Shown here: in pieces, positions 36,915 through 47,951 of the stretch
Layout of the letters: every line of letters begins with the position of its first letter
How positions within the stretch are numbered: position 1 is the first letter of the stretch
Origin: Opisthocomus hoazin
Lineage: Eukaryota; Chordata; Aves; Opisthocomiformes; Opisthocomidae
Assembly: GCF_030867145.1 (NCBI RefSeq)
Contig: NC_134417.1
Span: forward strand, 6,549,577 to 6,613,576
DNA length: 64,000 bases
Direction: 5' to 3'
Translations under genes and position numbers: made by a program
Notes under the pieces: model-generated
The model's database searches: none
What the model was told of the DNA's origin: nothing
What the model saw: the letters and a program-made list of their open reading frames with translations, nothing else

Positions 36915-39900
36915 CTTTCTTTGGCATAATATAAATATTTCCCTTGAAGGAGGCTGGATGAGTGGGCGATGTGCTATTTTCTAGCACTCCCTGGCTGCAA
37001 CAGGACAATCTCCAGGAGATGGGGGGGGACCAGGGAGGATAAAATTAGCTCACCGCGCCGGCCAGCGATGGAAAGGGGTGATTGCCAGCATTTCAGTGCA
37101 AAACCTGGGCTTGTTTGTGTCAGCAGGGTCCAAACGAAAAAGATTTACTCTGCAGGGTGAAAAAGAAAGAAAACGGGGGAGGGAAGTATTGAAACCAGCC
37201 ACTTTTTCAATTTTCCCTTTAGTCCCAGCTCCACGTCCCCTCTGGTCAGCGCAGGCAGACAGGGGTCCTGGAGCACCCTCAGTGCTGGGCCAAAGACGGA
37301 AGCGTGTGCGTGGCCGAGGTGCTTCCTTTTTGCTTTTAATTGCCTCCTTTCTGCCTCATCAACTCACAAACACCTTCGCCTGAACCTGGGGAGAGGTGCC
37401 TGTCTGCAGCCCCGAGCGCTGGCGGTGGAGCAGGAACCCCCAAAACACGCTCTGTGCTGCGTCGTCCCCCGAACCGGGGCTGCCCGCGAGGGCCACGGCC
37501 CTGCCCTGGGCCCCAGCCCATCGACCCCTCCAGCCCCTGCCCACCCTGGCTCCATGTCTCCGAGGAGGGGCTGCCGGCGTGCCCGGTGCCCCACATGGCA
37601 GGGACGCCCTGGCAGACCCCTGTCCCCCGGGCACGTGGCTGTCCCTGCTGCTGCCCCGCCACGCCGGCTCTCGAGGGGGGATTTCCGAGCCACCGTGGGA
37701 GATCCCGGCGCAGGAGAGCGGGTGTTTTCCCAAACAGAGACGGCTGCATTCATCACCGGGGCCGAGCGGGGCGATGGGACCTGGGGACGAGGCATCCGCA
37801 GAGCCCGGGCTGGCGCGGAGGCGTAAACACTGCCTGTCCCCGAGCAGATGGATCCTCTCACATCCGCGCTCCAGGCAGACACCGAAGGGCTTTCCTAACA
37901 AGTAAAACCCCCACCGACCGCAGGCCTGGAGCAGCCCTTCTCGCTTTCCTGGAAGAAGGAGATGCTCCCGCCTCGCTGGACCGCCCAGGCTATGTTTCAA
38001 TGGCCGAAGCAACCCGAGGATGGGGACACACGGCGTGGTGAATCCCCTCCCCGTGCTCTCTCCTGCTGATCGCTGCCCTTTGGCAGAGGCTGGGGGTGAA
38101 CGCAGGGTCCCGGCGGGTGCAGCCCTCGCCAGGAGCTTGCCCTGCGAGCCCCCCAGCACTGCCCCAGAAAGTCTCCTGGGAGGGCAGAGAGAGCCGTCCC
38201 GAGGCCCGTTTGCCCTCCCTGCCCCAGGAGGTGCTGCTGAGGGTGTTGCAGGCTGGCGGGGTCAGAGCCCAGCACCTGCTTTGCTTTCTCTCCCTTTGGA
38301 AAAAAAAAAAACCCAAACCCAGAGCAAACAATTAAAATGTTCCAGCTGCTGGCTCAGAGCAGTGATCGCAGATAAAACCCCAAGGATCTGCCGGCTAAAT
38401 ATAGCCCGAGCCCCATAAATTAAACAAAAGCTTTTCGCTGGGCTCTCAGAAAGACGGTTCCAACGGCTGTTATATCTATGTAAGGTATAACTCCGGCAGT
38501 ATTTGTTATTATTAGCCGTACCTCCCCCATGTCACCGACCTCCCCAACGCTGTTGTTTAGGAACACGAATTTTGCAGAGCCAGACTTCTCCCTCCCAGCA
38601 GCTCCTCTGCTGCAGCGGGGTCACACCTCGGGCCACTTCCTTGCCTTTTCACAAGAATTTACAAACCCATTTTTTTTCGTCTTTTGGACAACTTCTGGTT
38701 ATTTAATACTTGCCCATCTCAGATATCCCACGTTTTCTAGGGCCGCCCTCCTATAGGGTCTGTCTCAGGCATCTGCTTAATTTATATCCCTATCAGCTGT
38801 CCTAGGAGCTGTGAAGCTTTAAATAAAATACTGCATGTAATGCAAAGGTGTTGGAAATCGCTTGCAGATACCGTGCAAGCCAACGCACCTGTAGGTGCTT
38901 GTCTCGCCTCCTTTTTCTCATCAAGGTTATTAACAATATCTTGTGATGTTATATGTGTTGTTATATATCATATTGCATAGCCAACGATTTATGGCTTTCT
39001 GGAAGTTTTCTCCTCCAACTCTTTAAAGAAGTTTCAGCATCCTGCTGCCTCGAGCGCGTGTGGCTGGCTTGTGAGCAGGAGCGGTGCTGCTTGTGTTGCC
39101 GAGGATGAGTTCTTTCTCTCCAACGCTTCCTCTCAACGCGCTGTGCTCAGCATGAGGAGCACAGCCAACACCTGCTTTCCCACCTCAGGCATTTAGGCTT
39201 TGTTGCTTTTTCTCCAGGCTTTTGCAAAAGTATTTCACTTATCGTGCCCAGAGCTGCTCCATCCCGAAGCCGACGGCTGGCTTGGCCAGCGCGCGGCTAC
39301 GATGAAATCCCAGCCCCTTGCTCTGTCCCAGTGCTGAGATTTGGTTTTGTTTCTGCATTTGCCAGTGGGTCTACGGCTGAGTAATCCAGCCCACATCTCA
39401 GGAAGGTGTGAGCAGGACTGGCAGCCTAGAAGATCCAAATCGCTTTTTCCAAGTGAAAGCACCATCTCCTCGCCGAGTTTTTCTCAGCCTCCCATCACTC
39501 CTGGCAGCATGACCGGCTCTGCCAAAACCACCCGGCTAAGTTCCTGCTTGCTGAGTTACGTGTGAGTAAGCCCCGCAGGCACCAGCCCTTCTTCAGGGTC
39601 ACCAGCTTGTCTCTTGTCCCCCGTGCCGTTGTGGCCCCCCTCCAGCTTTTTTGGTTTCCTGCAATGGTTTTGGGGTATATAGCCCTTTCCTGGTCAGGGC
39701 ATGAGGAAGAGGAGGCCAGAGCTGCATCCCCTGGTTCCTCCTCCTCCTCCTCAGCAGTGGGAGGCAGCCATGGGGCTCTACACCCGCATCCCCTCCATCC
39801 CTCGGTAGCATCCCAGAGCGGGCGGAAGAATGAGATTCCGCCTCCCACCGTCTCCTTGGGTCTGTGCCTCTGTTTGTAAACATGCCTCTACCTGCCCGCT

Positions 39901-39986
39901 TGACAGGGCACAAAAAACCCCAACCCAGGCTATTTTAAGGGAACACAACCCCCAAAAAAAAGGAGTCAACTCCGAGGCTGTCATGG

Positions 39987-39996
39987 CTATATTTAG
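39987..39996 (+). promoter_or_regulatory. Candidate MEF2 site CTATATTTAG
   Basis: A full match to the MEF2 consensus YTA(A/T)4TAR, also close to an SRF CArG box. It lies in an AT-rich island of the intergenic stretch. A 10-bp match alone is weak evidence. Confidence 0.3.
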
Positions 39997-42900
39997 TTGG
40001 AACTTTTCTGTTCAGGATTCAGACTCTATTTGGAAACCCTGCACCTTGGCGTGCAGCCAAGCATCTCGATTTTATACAGTAATCCCTCAGCATATGGCAA
40101 ATGTTTCTCATCTCCCAGTGGCTGCAGCACTGGCCCCGGCAGCCCGTCAGTGGAGGGTTTTAAGCTGAAACCGAGACAAGTTGGCTGGCTGCGGCTGTGG
40201 ATTCATATCTTAGACCCAGAAGGTCTTTTAATAGTAACCTCTTCTTGACGTAGCTTTAAAAAAAAAACAACCCAGAGTGTCAGAGCTGCCCCCAACCCCC
40301 AGCACCTGGCAGGCTTTTTTGGGGTGCAGATTGGCCAGTGACATGAGTTGATGCCTAGGAGCAGGGCGATGGGGAGGGAGGCATGGGGCACCCCGATCCA
40401 TGCCCCTAGGCCTCCTTGGCTGGTTCAGCTGTCAAGGTGGGAAACAGCTTTGGGCTTATTTTGCCCCTCTCTCTACTGAAAATGTCATGAAAAATCCCCT
40501 ATTTTATATGCTGGGAGTTCTGGGATTGACACAGTTGCCCTGAGCACGGTGAAGTTCCCAGTAATGTGACAGCACTTTGGTGCCAAGAATTTTATCTTGA
40601 CAGTCTGCAGGTGTCTGAGTGATGCTTGGGGAAGCAGCATCCTCATGTGCCCTGGTCCTCTCCTCTCCTCTCCTATTTTGGATGAAACAAGGCTTGTGAC
40701 AGCATCTTTCATGGAAACACTGAAAGTAACTGAAAGTAAAATTGCAGGTTCCTGAGCACCACACGCATCTCCCTGCTCCGTGGCAGCTGTGAGATAGAGG
40801 GAAGCAGGAGCCAGCTGAGAAAAGGTGATCAAACGGCTATTTATACAGCCCTTCCAAATATTTTAGACTCCTGACATGCACGATGATGTATAACAAAAAT
40901 ATCTGCTTCAAACCCTTCCAACTTAAATCCCACATCCTTATTTTAATTCAGCAGTTCAAGGGATTTAAGGAAGCATATGCTTACAGCGATTCTTCTTACC
41001 TCTCACAGCGAGGAGCACTCCAGGCAGCCCTGGGGGCACCGGGGCAGGCTTTGGGGAGAGACCTACAACCGAGCACCGCGGCCCTGGGGAAGAGGAGCCA
41101 CAGCGGGGACACAGTCCGGACCAGCTGCGGGAATCACGCGAAGGGCATCCGCAGGGATGTGCGGGATCAGTACCTGTGAGGAGATTTAATTTTGGGAAAG
41201 CCCTATCGCTGCCGGTGGCCCCACGAAGCCTGCCACGGGGCGACTTGGTGTCCCCTGGAGCCTGGCACTCCAGACTGCTCAGCCTGATAGGGTTTCTAAT
41301 GACGCTAATTTAATCTCACTCGCTTAAGAGAGGCCAAAGCACCTGACGGACCATTCGGGGCTCTGCAGGGCCCAGGAGCTGGGGGTGGCCGAGCCCCCAG
41401 CCAGGCATGGGCAGGAGCAGAGGGGTGCCTTGGGGGTGCTGGGGTGCCTTGGGTGTGCCGGTGTCTCGCACCGCCCCAGTCTCGCTGCTCCTCACCTGCC
41501 TCGTGCCGTAAGTGCGGCTGCAGCGTGCCAGGGCGGGAGGTCTGGAGGGCATGGCCAGGAGCAGGAAAGACAGCGGCAAGCAACGATCTGCCAGCTCCTC
41601 CCAACATCACGCAGCAGCAGCAGCCTCGGCTGTGCTTCCCCGGCAGCTCCGCGTAGCCCGGGGCAGGCTGTCCTGGCAAAGCTCACGCCAGCACTTCGGG
41701 TCCCCTCTTTGCCCCGCGCCTGTTCCATGGTGGGCGAAGCCGGGAATGGGCAGCAGAGCCCACTCCTGCAACGCCCAAATGTCTGCCGGCGCTGAGCCAA
41801 GCTTTACAGAGTAGTTTAAACACCCGCTGGCATGTTCCCTAAAGCACTGTGATTCATCGACAGCCGCTCCGTTCAGCTCTACTCTTTCATCGTCCCGAAC
41901 GTGGCATTTCCCTAAATCACATGGGCTTTTGCTGCCGCTATTACACACCTACGGGTCCAGCTGTTCCCTCCCAGACACTTTCTATACAGTGCCATCCTGC
42001 TTTAAAAGTGCCCGCTGCCTGCATGATGCATGCTGCCTTTAAGGGAGACACAGGTTTTCCACAGCGGGTTTGATCCCCATGGTCTCCCCACAGTCCCTCT
42101 TCCTGGCGGAGAAGGGTTTCCACGCCGTGGTTATCGCCCTGTGCAGCCACCCGTGTCCCCTGCGGTGCAGCAGTGCAGGACAAGGAGGAGGGAGATTCGG
42201 ATAAAGATCTGGTGGCTCTTCGAGGATGAAAGGCTGGTGGAAAGGCTGGGCAGCCCAGCCAGCCCTTTGGTTAGGGGTGCAGGGTCCATGCATGCACTCT
42301 CAGAAGGATGGGGCTTCCGTGGGAACCAGCTACCCCACCAGAAGTGACCCCCAGCTGCGTGGGTGTTTGCGGGCTCTGCAGGATCCGCGTGTCCCGGAAG
42401 GTGGAATGAGTTGCCCGGGAGCTCTGCTGTGCAGTGAGGATTTTTTTGCTGTAATTCTGTTTTTTCTCAGTCGCAGCCTGGGAAGTTTCAGCTCCTGGTG
42501 CCAAATGCCACCCCGGCATGTTTATTAATGCTGATTGTAAAACCTTGGCAAAAGCATTCGCCATCAGGTCTGCAGAAATCCTGCCGGATCCGCTGCCTTC
42601 CAACCAGATGGGCCTTATTAAGAGATGTCACACCGCTAACAACACCTGACAGCTCTTTGACTCCCTTCCCTGCTCTGCTCCGAGCAAGGCAGCAGCCTGA
42701 GCCGAGAGCTGAGGGGAGGCAGGAGCCCGCTGTTCCCACGCCTGTCCCAAGGGCACGGAGCCAGGGCTCTGCCTTGGCCTGGGCTCCTGCACCCCAGGTT
42801 TGCTTCATGCTCCTCGTCTGCCCTCCGCCTCCCACCTCCCTTTTCCTGCTGGAGGCACCCAGTGCAATGAACTGTCACCCACAGCGCCAGCCGCCTGGGG

Positions 42901-44496
42901 TTGCAGAGGGTACATGGGTGTCCGTGCAAGAGGGCTTTTCCGTCTGTTTTGTTGAATGTGTGATTTTTTCACCATGCTATTTACTCGAGTTAAAATAACC
43001 GCTGGGAGCACAGATACAGCAGCCTGCAGGACACTTGTCTACACCTTTTAATAACACAGTATCACACCAGCATTAGGAGACACAGGCTGAGCACCTCCTG
43101 CATGGCAGAAGCATCCTTCGTGTCTTTGCTCTGCTTTTACACCGCCAGGATGTATTTTTGGGGAGCAATGTGGTTGGGACACGGGAGGGAAGGTGTGATG
43201 TCGCATCCCACATTTTGAGTGCGTGGCCATCCTTGGTGCTCTCTGCTGACAGCTTCTGATGCCATGACGCTATGATGCCATCCCTTTCCGAGCCACTGCA
43301 TTCTCACTGCGGTCATCATCTTGCGCAGACTCAGGGTCACTCAAGGGGAAGCAGGGTAGGGCTGATGCTTAGCAGAGCACCCATGGGTGCTCCGTCTCAA
43401 CCCGTAGCGTGGCTCTTGGTCACCCAGCTCCCTCGCACCCGGGTTTCCCCAGCCCGTGCTGAGTGCCTAGGCTCAGAGGGAGCTGGTGGCTCACAGGCTC
43501 CGTGCTGCTGGTCGCCATCTCGGCGTGGGGTCCTCCTCCAGCCTCGGGGATCTCACTGCTTCACCCGAATCCCTGACTCACCCTCACCATCTTTCCCCGA
43601 CAGCAGGCTGGCTCTGTGCAGGAGTCCGGCTTGGGCAAGAGCTGCGCAGCCTTGGAGAGCTGCTGCTGGCACTGCTGTGTGTCTTCCCTCCGACTGCCTC
43701 GCTGCAGCTCTCGCTTGCTGCCTGCCAGCACTCCCCCATGTGATATGCCAGCCCCACAGATTCCAAAATCAGAAATATTTCACCCTCTAAAATGTCATCC
43801 TGCCTGAAAACCATGCTCCGGGGGAGAGCTGGGCGGTCTGGTCTCCAGGTGCAGGGGGCAGGGATGGAGTCTGCTGGCGGGCAGCAGCAGAGATGCTGTT
43901 GTTTCCCCCACCAAAGGGCAGCAACCCCAGGCAAGAGCTTGGGAGAAGCTTGCTGAGGTGACACCAAGTTCTTTGGGAAAACACAGGCTGCCCTGCCATG
44001 CCGCGGGCTTGGCTTGCTGGGTGCAGGAACCCCAGCACGACGCCCTGGGGCACCCCGCATCACCACGACCGGCAACTGGGAAGGGGCCAGTTTGGCTGTC
44101 TCCTGGCTCTGTGGCCGAGTCCCTCTCAGGGGATGTCCCATCCCCGCCGTGTTTTCTAATTTCCAGCCTAATCTGCTGCTCTCCAGGCTCACCGTGACTT
44201 AATATAACGCTGGTGACCACCCGCGGGCAGGAGCAGGAGAGCTCGTCCTTCTTGCTGGTCCCCGGAGCACTGCCACCGAGCAGAATGGAAGCTGGGGGAA
44301 AAAAAAAATCAGCCTGGAAATTTCTCAAGTGTTTTTTGTTTGTTTTAGTTTGGTTTTTTTTCTCCTTTGAAATTTATGACCTTTCCTCTGAGAAATTGCT
44401 GGGGGGTGGGGGGGTGAAGGGTGAGCGAGCGGCTTTCTGAGCAGCCCGCTTGTCTGCAGAGCGAGAGCTGGGGCGGGGGGAACCTGGGCTCACTTT

Positions 44497-44600
44497 AATT
44501 ATATCTCGGCTGCAGTGCTCATTACCCAGAGCCCTAAAGGGCTCTGCAGTTCCCATTTGTAATCACACATTCAGTAAAATAATCAAGTTATAATTGCTAG
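44497..44600. promoter_or_regulatory. Candidate conserved element with perfect palindrome
   Basis: An AT-rich island carrying several TAAT-type homeodomain cores. It also holds a perfect 9-bp inverted repeat at 44527-44546 (CAGAGCCCT, two A, AGGGCTCTG). It stands out from the flanking GC-rich DNA. Function is inferred only. Confidence 0.3.
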
Positions 44601-47509
44601 GGATTCCTTCTCCCCTACCTAACAGCCCAGGGAAGGGGAGGTGGCACTGCAACTGAGTTAGCAGGAAACATCAGCGTTGCCTTGGGTCAAGATTTCAAGA
44701 GCAGATTAAGCAGAGTTAAAGCAAGAAGAGAGCTGATAAAAGTCCCCCAAATCTGCCCAGATGATGAAAAGACACTTTTAACCTCTCCTTTGCTCCCTTT
44801 TCCCTTTGGGTGGCCCCAAAGTAAGGCCTGAGGGGGGATGCCTGTCAGTGCCCACCCTGGACAGTGATGGCTTTGCAGAGTAACCATCTCCTCGGGAGCC
44901 GGGGCATCCGAGTCCCACGGGTGCTGGGAAGAGCAGGCAGGGAAGGGATTTAAGCCCCCGAAACTGCAGGGACCCGTACTTTCTGTCTATGGCTTTGCTC
45001 ACCCTTTTGCCTGCTGATCCCTGCTGGGGTTTGGGCCCTGCCAGGGGGAACCAGTGAAAAAAAAAGAAATCACTGAGCATCAGAACAAGGAATCATAAGT
45101 GACTCAGGTTTAAGAAGAACAGTCTTCGCCAGGGACAATGTGATGGCTTTTTTGGACAGGGCTAGAAAACAGGGCTGCAGCTCTAATCAATCCAGCTTTT
45201 AGTGCGTCGCTCGCATTAATCTGGAGGGGGAGGCTTGGCCAGCCCTGGCCTCGAGGCGCAGGGCTTGGCAGGAGCGCTTTGCTGAGGAGGCACAGGCAGC
45301 CGCGGCTGCGGGGTCTCGGGCGGGTGGGGGGTCATCACCGATCCGCGGCAGGGAGTCATCAGCGTGGCAGGGAGAGTATTGGCAAACTGATGAGGACTGG
45401 GGAGAAGTTATGAATCCCCAGGGGGAAAGATTATGAAATGGGGCAGCACCCACACATTTTTCTTCCCATTTCTTCTGGACCTGGGTTTTTCACCTCCAGC
45501 ATGCACAGAGGCTTCGCAGCTGCTGCCAGCACCCCCTGGGTCACGGCTGCTGCTGCCCCAGCAAAGAGACCCTCGTGTCCCATGGGTGCAGAGTACTGCA
45601 GGCTGCATGGTCAGGGCTTTTGGGCCTGGGGATTGGTGTTTAAGGCACCCGTACGTACCTCTCATCTGCCCAAACCCCGATCTCACTGTCTTTCCCACTA
45701 AAGGAATCAATCTGGAGGGTGAATCTGCTGCCCGCAGCCCTTTGAGGGAGGTGGGAATGTGCTGGGACACAACACGCAGATCTGTGAGACACATCATCAC
45801 TGGGGTTTGTGCATATTATAATAATTTTGTCTTTCTACCATTTTAATTTACTAATTAATCCCTGGAAGGAATACCTACTTGGATGCGGGGGAAGAATGAA
45901 ACTCTTTCGTCTGGGTGTGCTGGGAGTGTGAAACACCCAAGACCCAGGCACAGAATGGGGGAGTACACACAGCATCTTGGCTGGGCTGCTGGCTCCTCGT
46001 GGTCAAGCTGGACTCCTTGACTGAAAAAAGTATTCCTGCACCACTCATGCAGCACCATTTCCAATCCCTGGCAAAAGCTGTGGGAGCTCCCAGCCATCCA
46101 GAAAGCCCCGAGGGGCCACTGCCATCCAGAGAGCATTGCTGGAGGTAAAAGCGCATCCCAAGTGCGTCAGTCCTGCAAGGGCTGGTCAGCCCTGAGCTGA
46201 GCAAGGTTTCACCTGGTGCAAGGGTCCTTTCTGGGAAAAGGACCCTGTGTCTGCCAGCTGAGCCTGCGCAGGAGGTATTTCCCCAGCTCTGGTTGGGTCT
46301 CTGCCTGCCTAGCCCGTAGCTGATGTGCCCTGGTTCCCTGGGTGAAAGCAACAGCGGGTGTCCAGCCAGGGGCCTTCCCCATTCCTCCTCCTCCTCCTCT
46401 TCTCCTCTCATCCACATGTTTGATAAATCGCTGCCTCCCTGCAGGGAGACCTATCCGGGGTGGAGGAGAAGTGACCTGGAGCAGTTGGACAGGACAAAGA
46501 CAGGGCTGGGATGCTCGGCTCAGGGGAGAGGAGAGGTCACCCGCTTTGGCTAGGTGATGACACAGGTTGCAGCTCCTGAGGGAGATGGTCGGTGTGGACG
46601 GGAGCGGGGTAGCTCAGGACCCAAGGTGAGGCTCCTCTGTGCTTCGCCACAGCCCATAACCAGGGGCTGGTTGGGTGCTTTGAAGGGATGCTCCTCTTGC
46701 CCAAGTGCAAACGACACAAGTGCCACCATCTCCAGTAACACTGGTGTGACTCTGGGGACTCTGTCACCCTCAGCATCCCAGCCAGGATCCCTGACCCATC
46801 TCCCTGGAGTCCCAGCCAGGAGGGAGAGAGGGAGGGAAAGTAGGGCTGGGACTGGAGAGATCCCAGGCGTAGAGCAGGAACGTCGCACAGCATGCGGCGT
46901 GCAGCTATAGCTGTGTGTTCTGCTCCTCTCTGCCTGTTTCTCTCAAGAAAGTTCAGTCTCAGCTGTCAGTCCCCTTCTGCTTTTTTTGAAGAACTACGTA
47001 CAGGGACGGCGTCTCTAATTAATATAAATATAGCAAAACATAAATAATAGACATGCCTGAAATAGTGTCACCCCCAAGCAGGCAGGCGCGCGCGTCATGG
47101 AAAGAAAATAAAAATGCTTTTTATCTGTTTTGGCATTTTTTTGTTTGTTTGTTTTCGGTGGTCTGCTCCGTTCCTTAGGAAAGAGCAACCTTTGCCACGG
47201 GTGGAACTGCTCAGAAGCGGGAGAGAGCGAGGCGCGGGAGGGGGGAAACGCTCGAGGGCAGAGAGAGGGACGGGGACGGGCGCGGGGATGGATGAGGACG
47301 GGGCCGGGGGGCGGCGGGGCCCGGCGCGGAGCCGGTGGGAGCCCCGCTGCTACGGGGGGTGGGGAGAATTCCTAAAAAATTCAGTTTTATCGCGGAAAAC
47401 GCGGCTCACGGTCCTCCCCGGCTGCTCCCCGCCACGCCGCTGCCCGGCGCTGCCCCGGGCCCGGGGAGGGGCGGGGGCGCGGTCGGGGCCGCCGGGCTCT
47501 TCCTCCCAA

Positions 47510-47541
<32 letters not shown>

Positions 47542-47559
47542 GCCGGTGCCGGCGGAGGC

Positions 47560-47759
47560 GGGTGGAGCGGCTCGGCTCGGCGCGGCTCGGCGCGGGCCGG
47601 GCCCACTCGCATCCCCCCGCATCCCCCCGCATCCCCCCGCCCGGCTCCGCCTCGCCGAGGGAGCGGGGAGCTGCGCAGCGAGCCCGGCAGCCCCGGAGCC
47701 TCCGCCGCCGCGACCCGCCCGGCCCCGCCGTCCCGCCGCCGGTGGCCCCGCGCCTCCAA
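47560..47759 (+). other. Probable non-coding exon 1 of the DGK gene
   Basis: The 3' edge is set by the donor GTAAGG at 47760; the 5' edge is a guess. It would splice over a 5.66-kb intron to the acceptor at 53420-53421, just before the exon with the start codon. It contains the three ATCCCCCCGC units. Transcript evidence is lacking. Confidence 0.4.
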
Positions 47760-47919
47760 GTAAGGGGACAGCGGCGGGGGGGGACGCGGGGCTGCGGGGG
47801 GGGGGGAACGCGCACACCGAGGGACCCGCCGCGGGCTCGCCGCTCTCCAGCCCCGACCCAGGCGGGACCGCCGCTCGCCCAGCCCGGCTCCCCGCACCGC
47901 GCCCGCGGAGCCAGCGATG

Positions 47920-47941
<22 letters not shown>
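47920..47941 (+). repeat. Poly-C run of 22
   Basis: Twenty-two uninterrupted C at the downstream part of the CpG island. The length is likely to be polymorphic or uncertain in the assembly. The minus strand can form a G-quadruplex. Confidence 0.9.

Positions 47942-47951
<10 letters not shown>

Larger units (their letters stand above)
34454..47190. other. Long gene-free stretch between PTTG1IP and the DGK gene
   Basis: I recognise no exon, RNA gene or interspersed repeat in these 12.7 kb. Long ORFs in the GC-rich parts (for example 37,340-38,160 and 43,270-44,330) have no recognisable family and occur on both strands at once, so I do not call them. Several short AT-rich islands stand out from the GC-rich background at about 36,840-36,960, 38,390-38,530, 39,960-40,090, 40,820-40,930, 41,810-42,060, 42,510-42,660, 44,490-44,610, 45,800-45,890 and 46,980-47,060. 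They look like candidate regulatory elements. Confidence 0.5.

Noticed and set aside
37340-38159. 233- and 266-aa ORFs on opposite strands in a GC-rich patch
   Set aside because: Both strands are open at once, with Pro/Arg/Gly bias and no family match, so there is no reason to prefer either.
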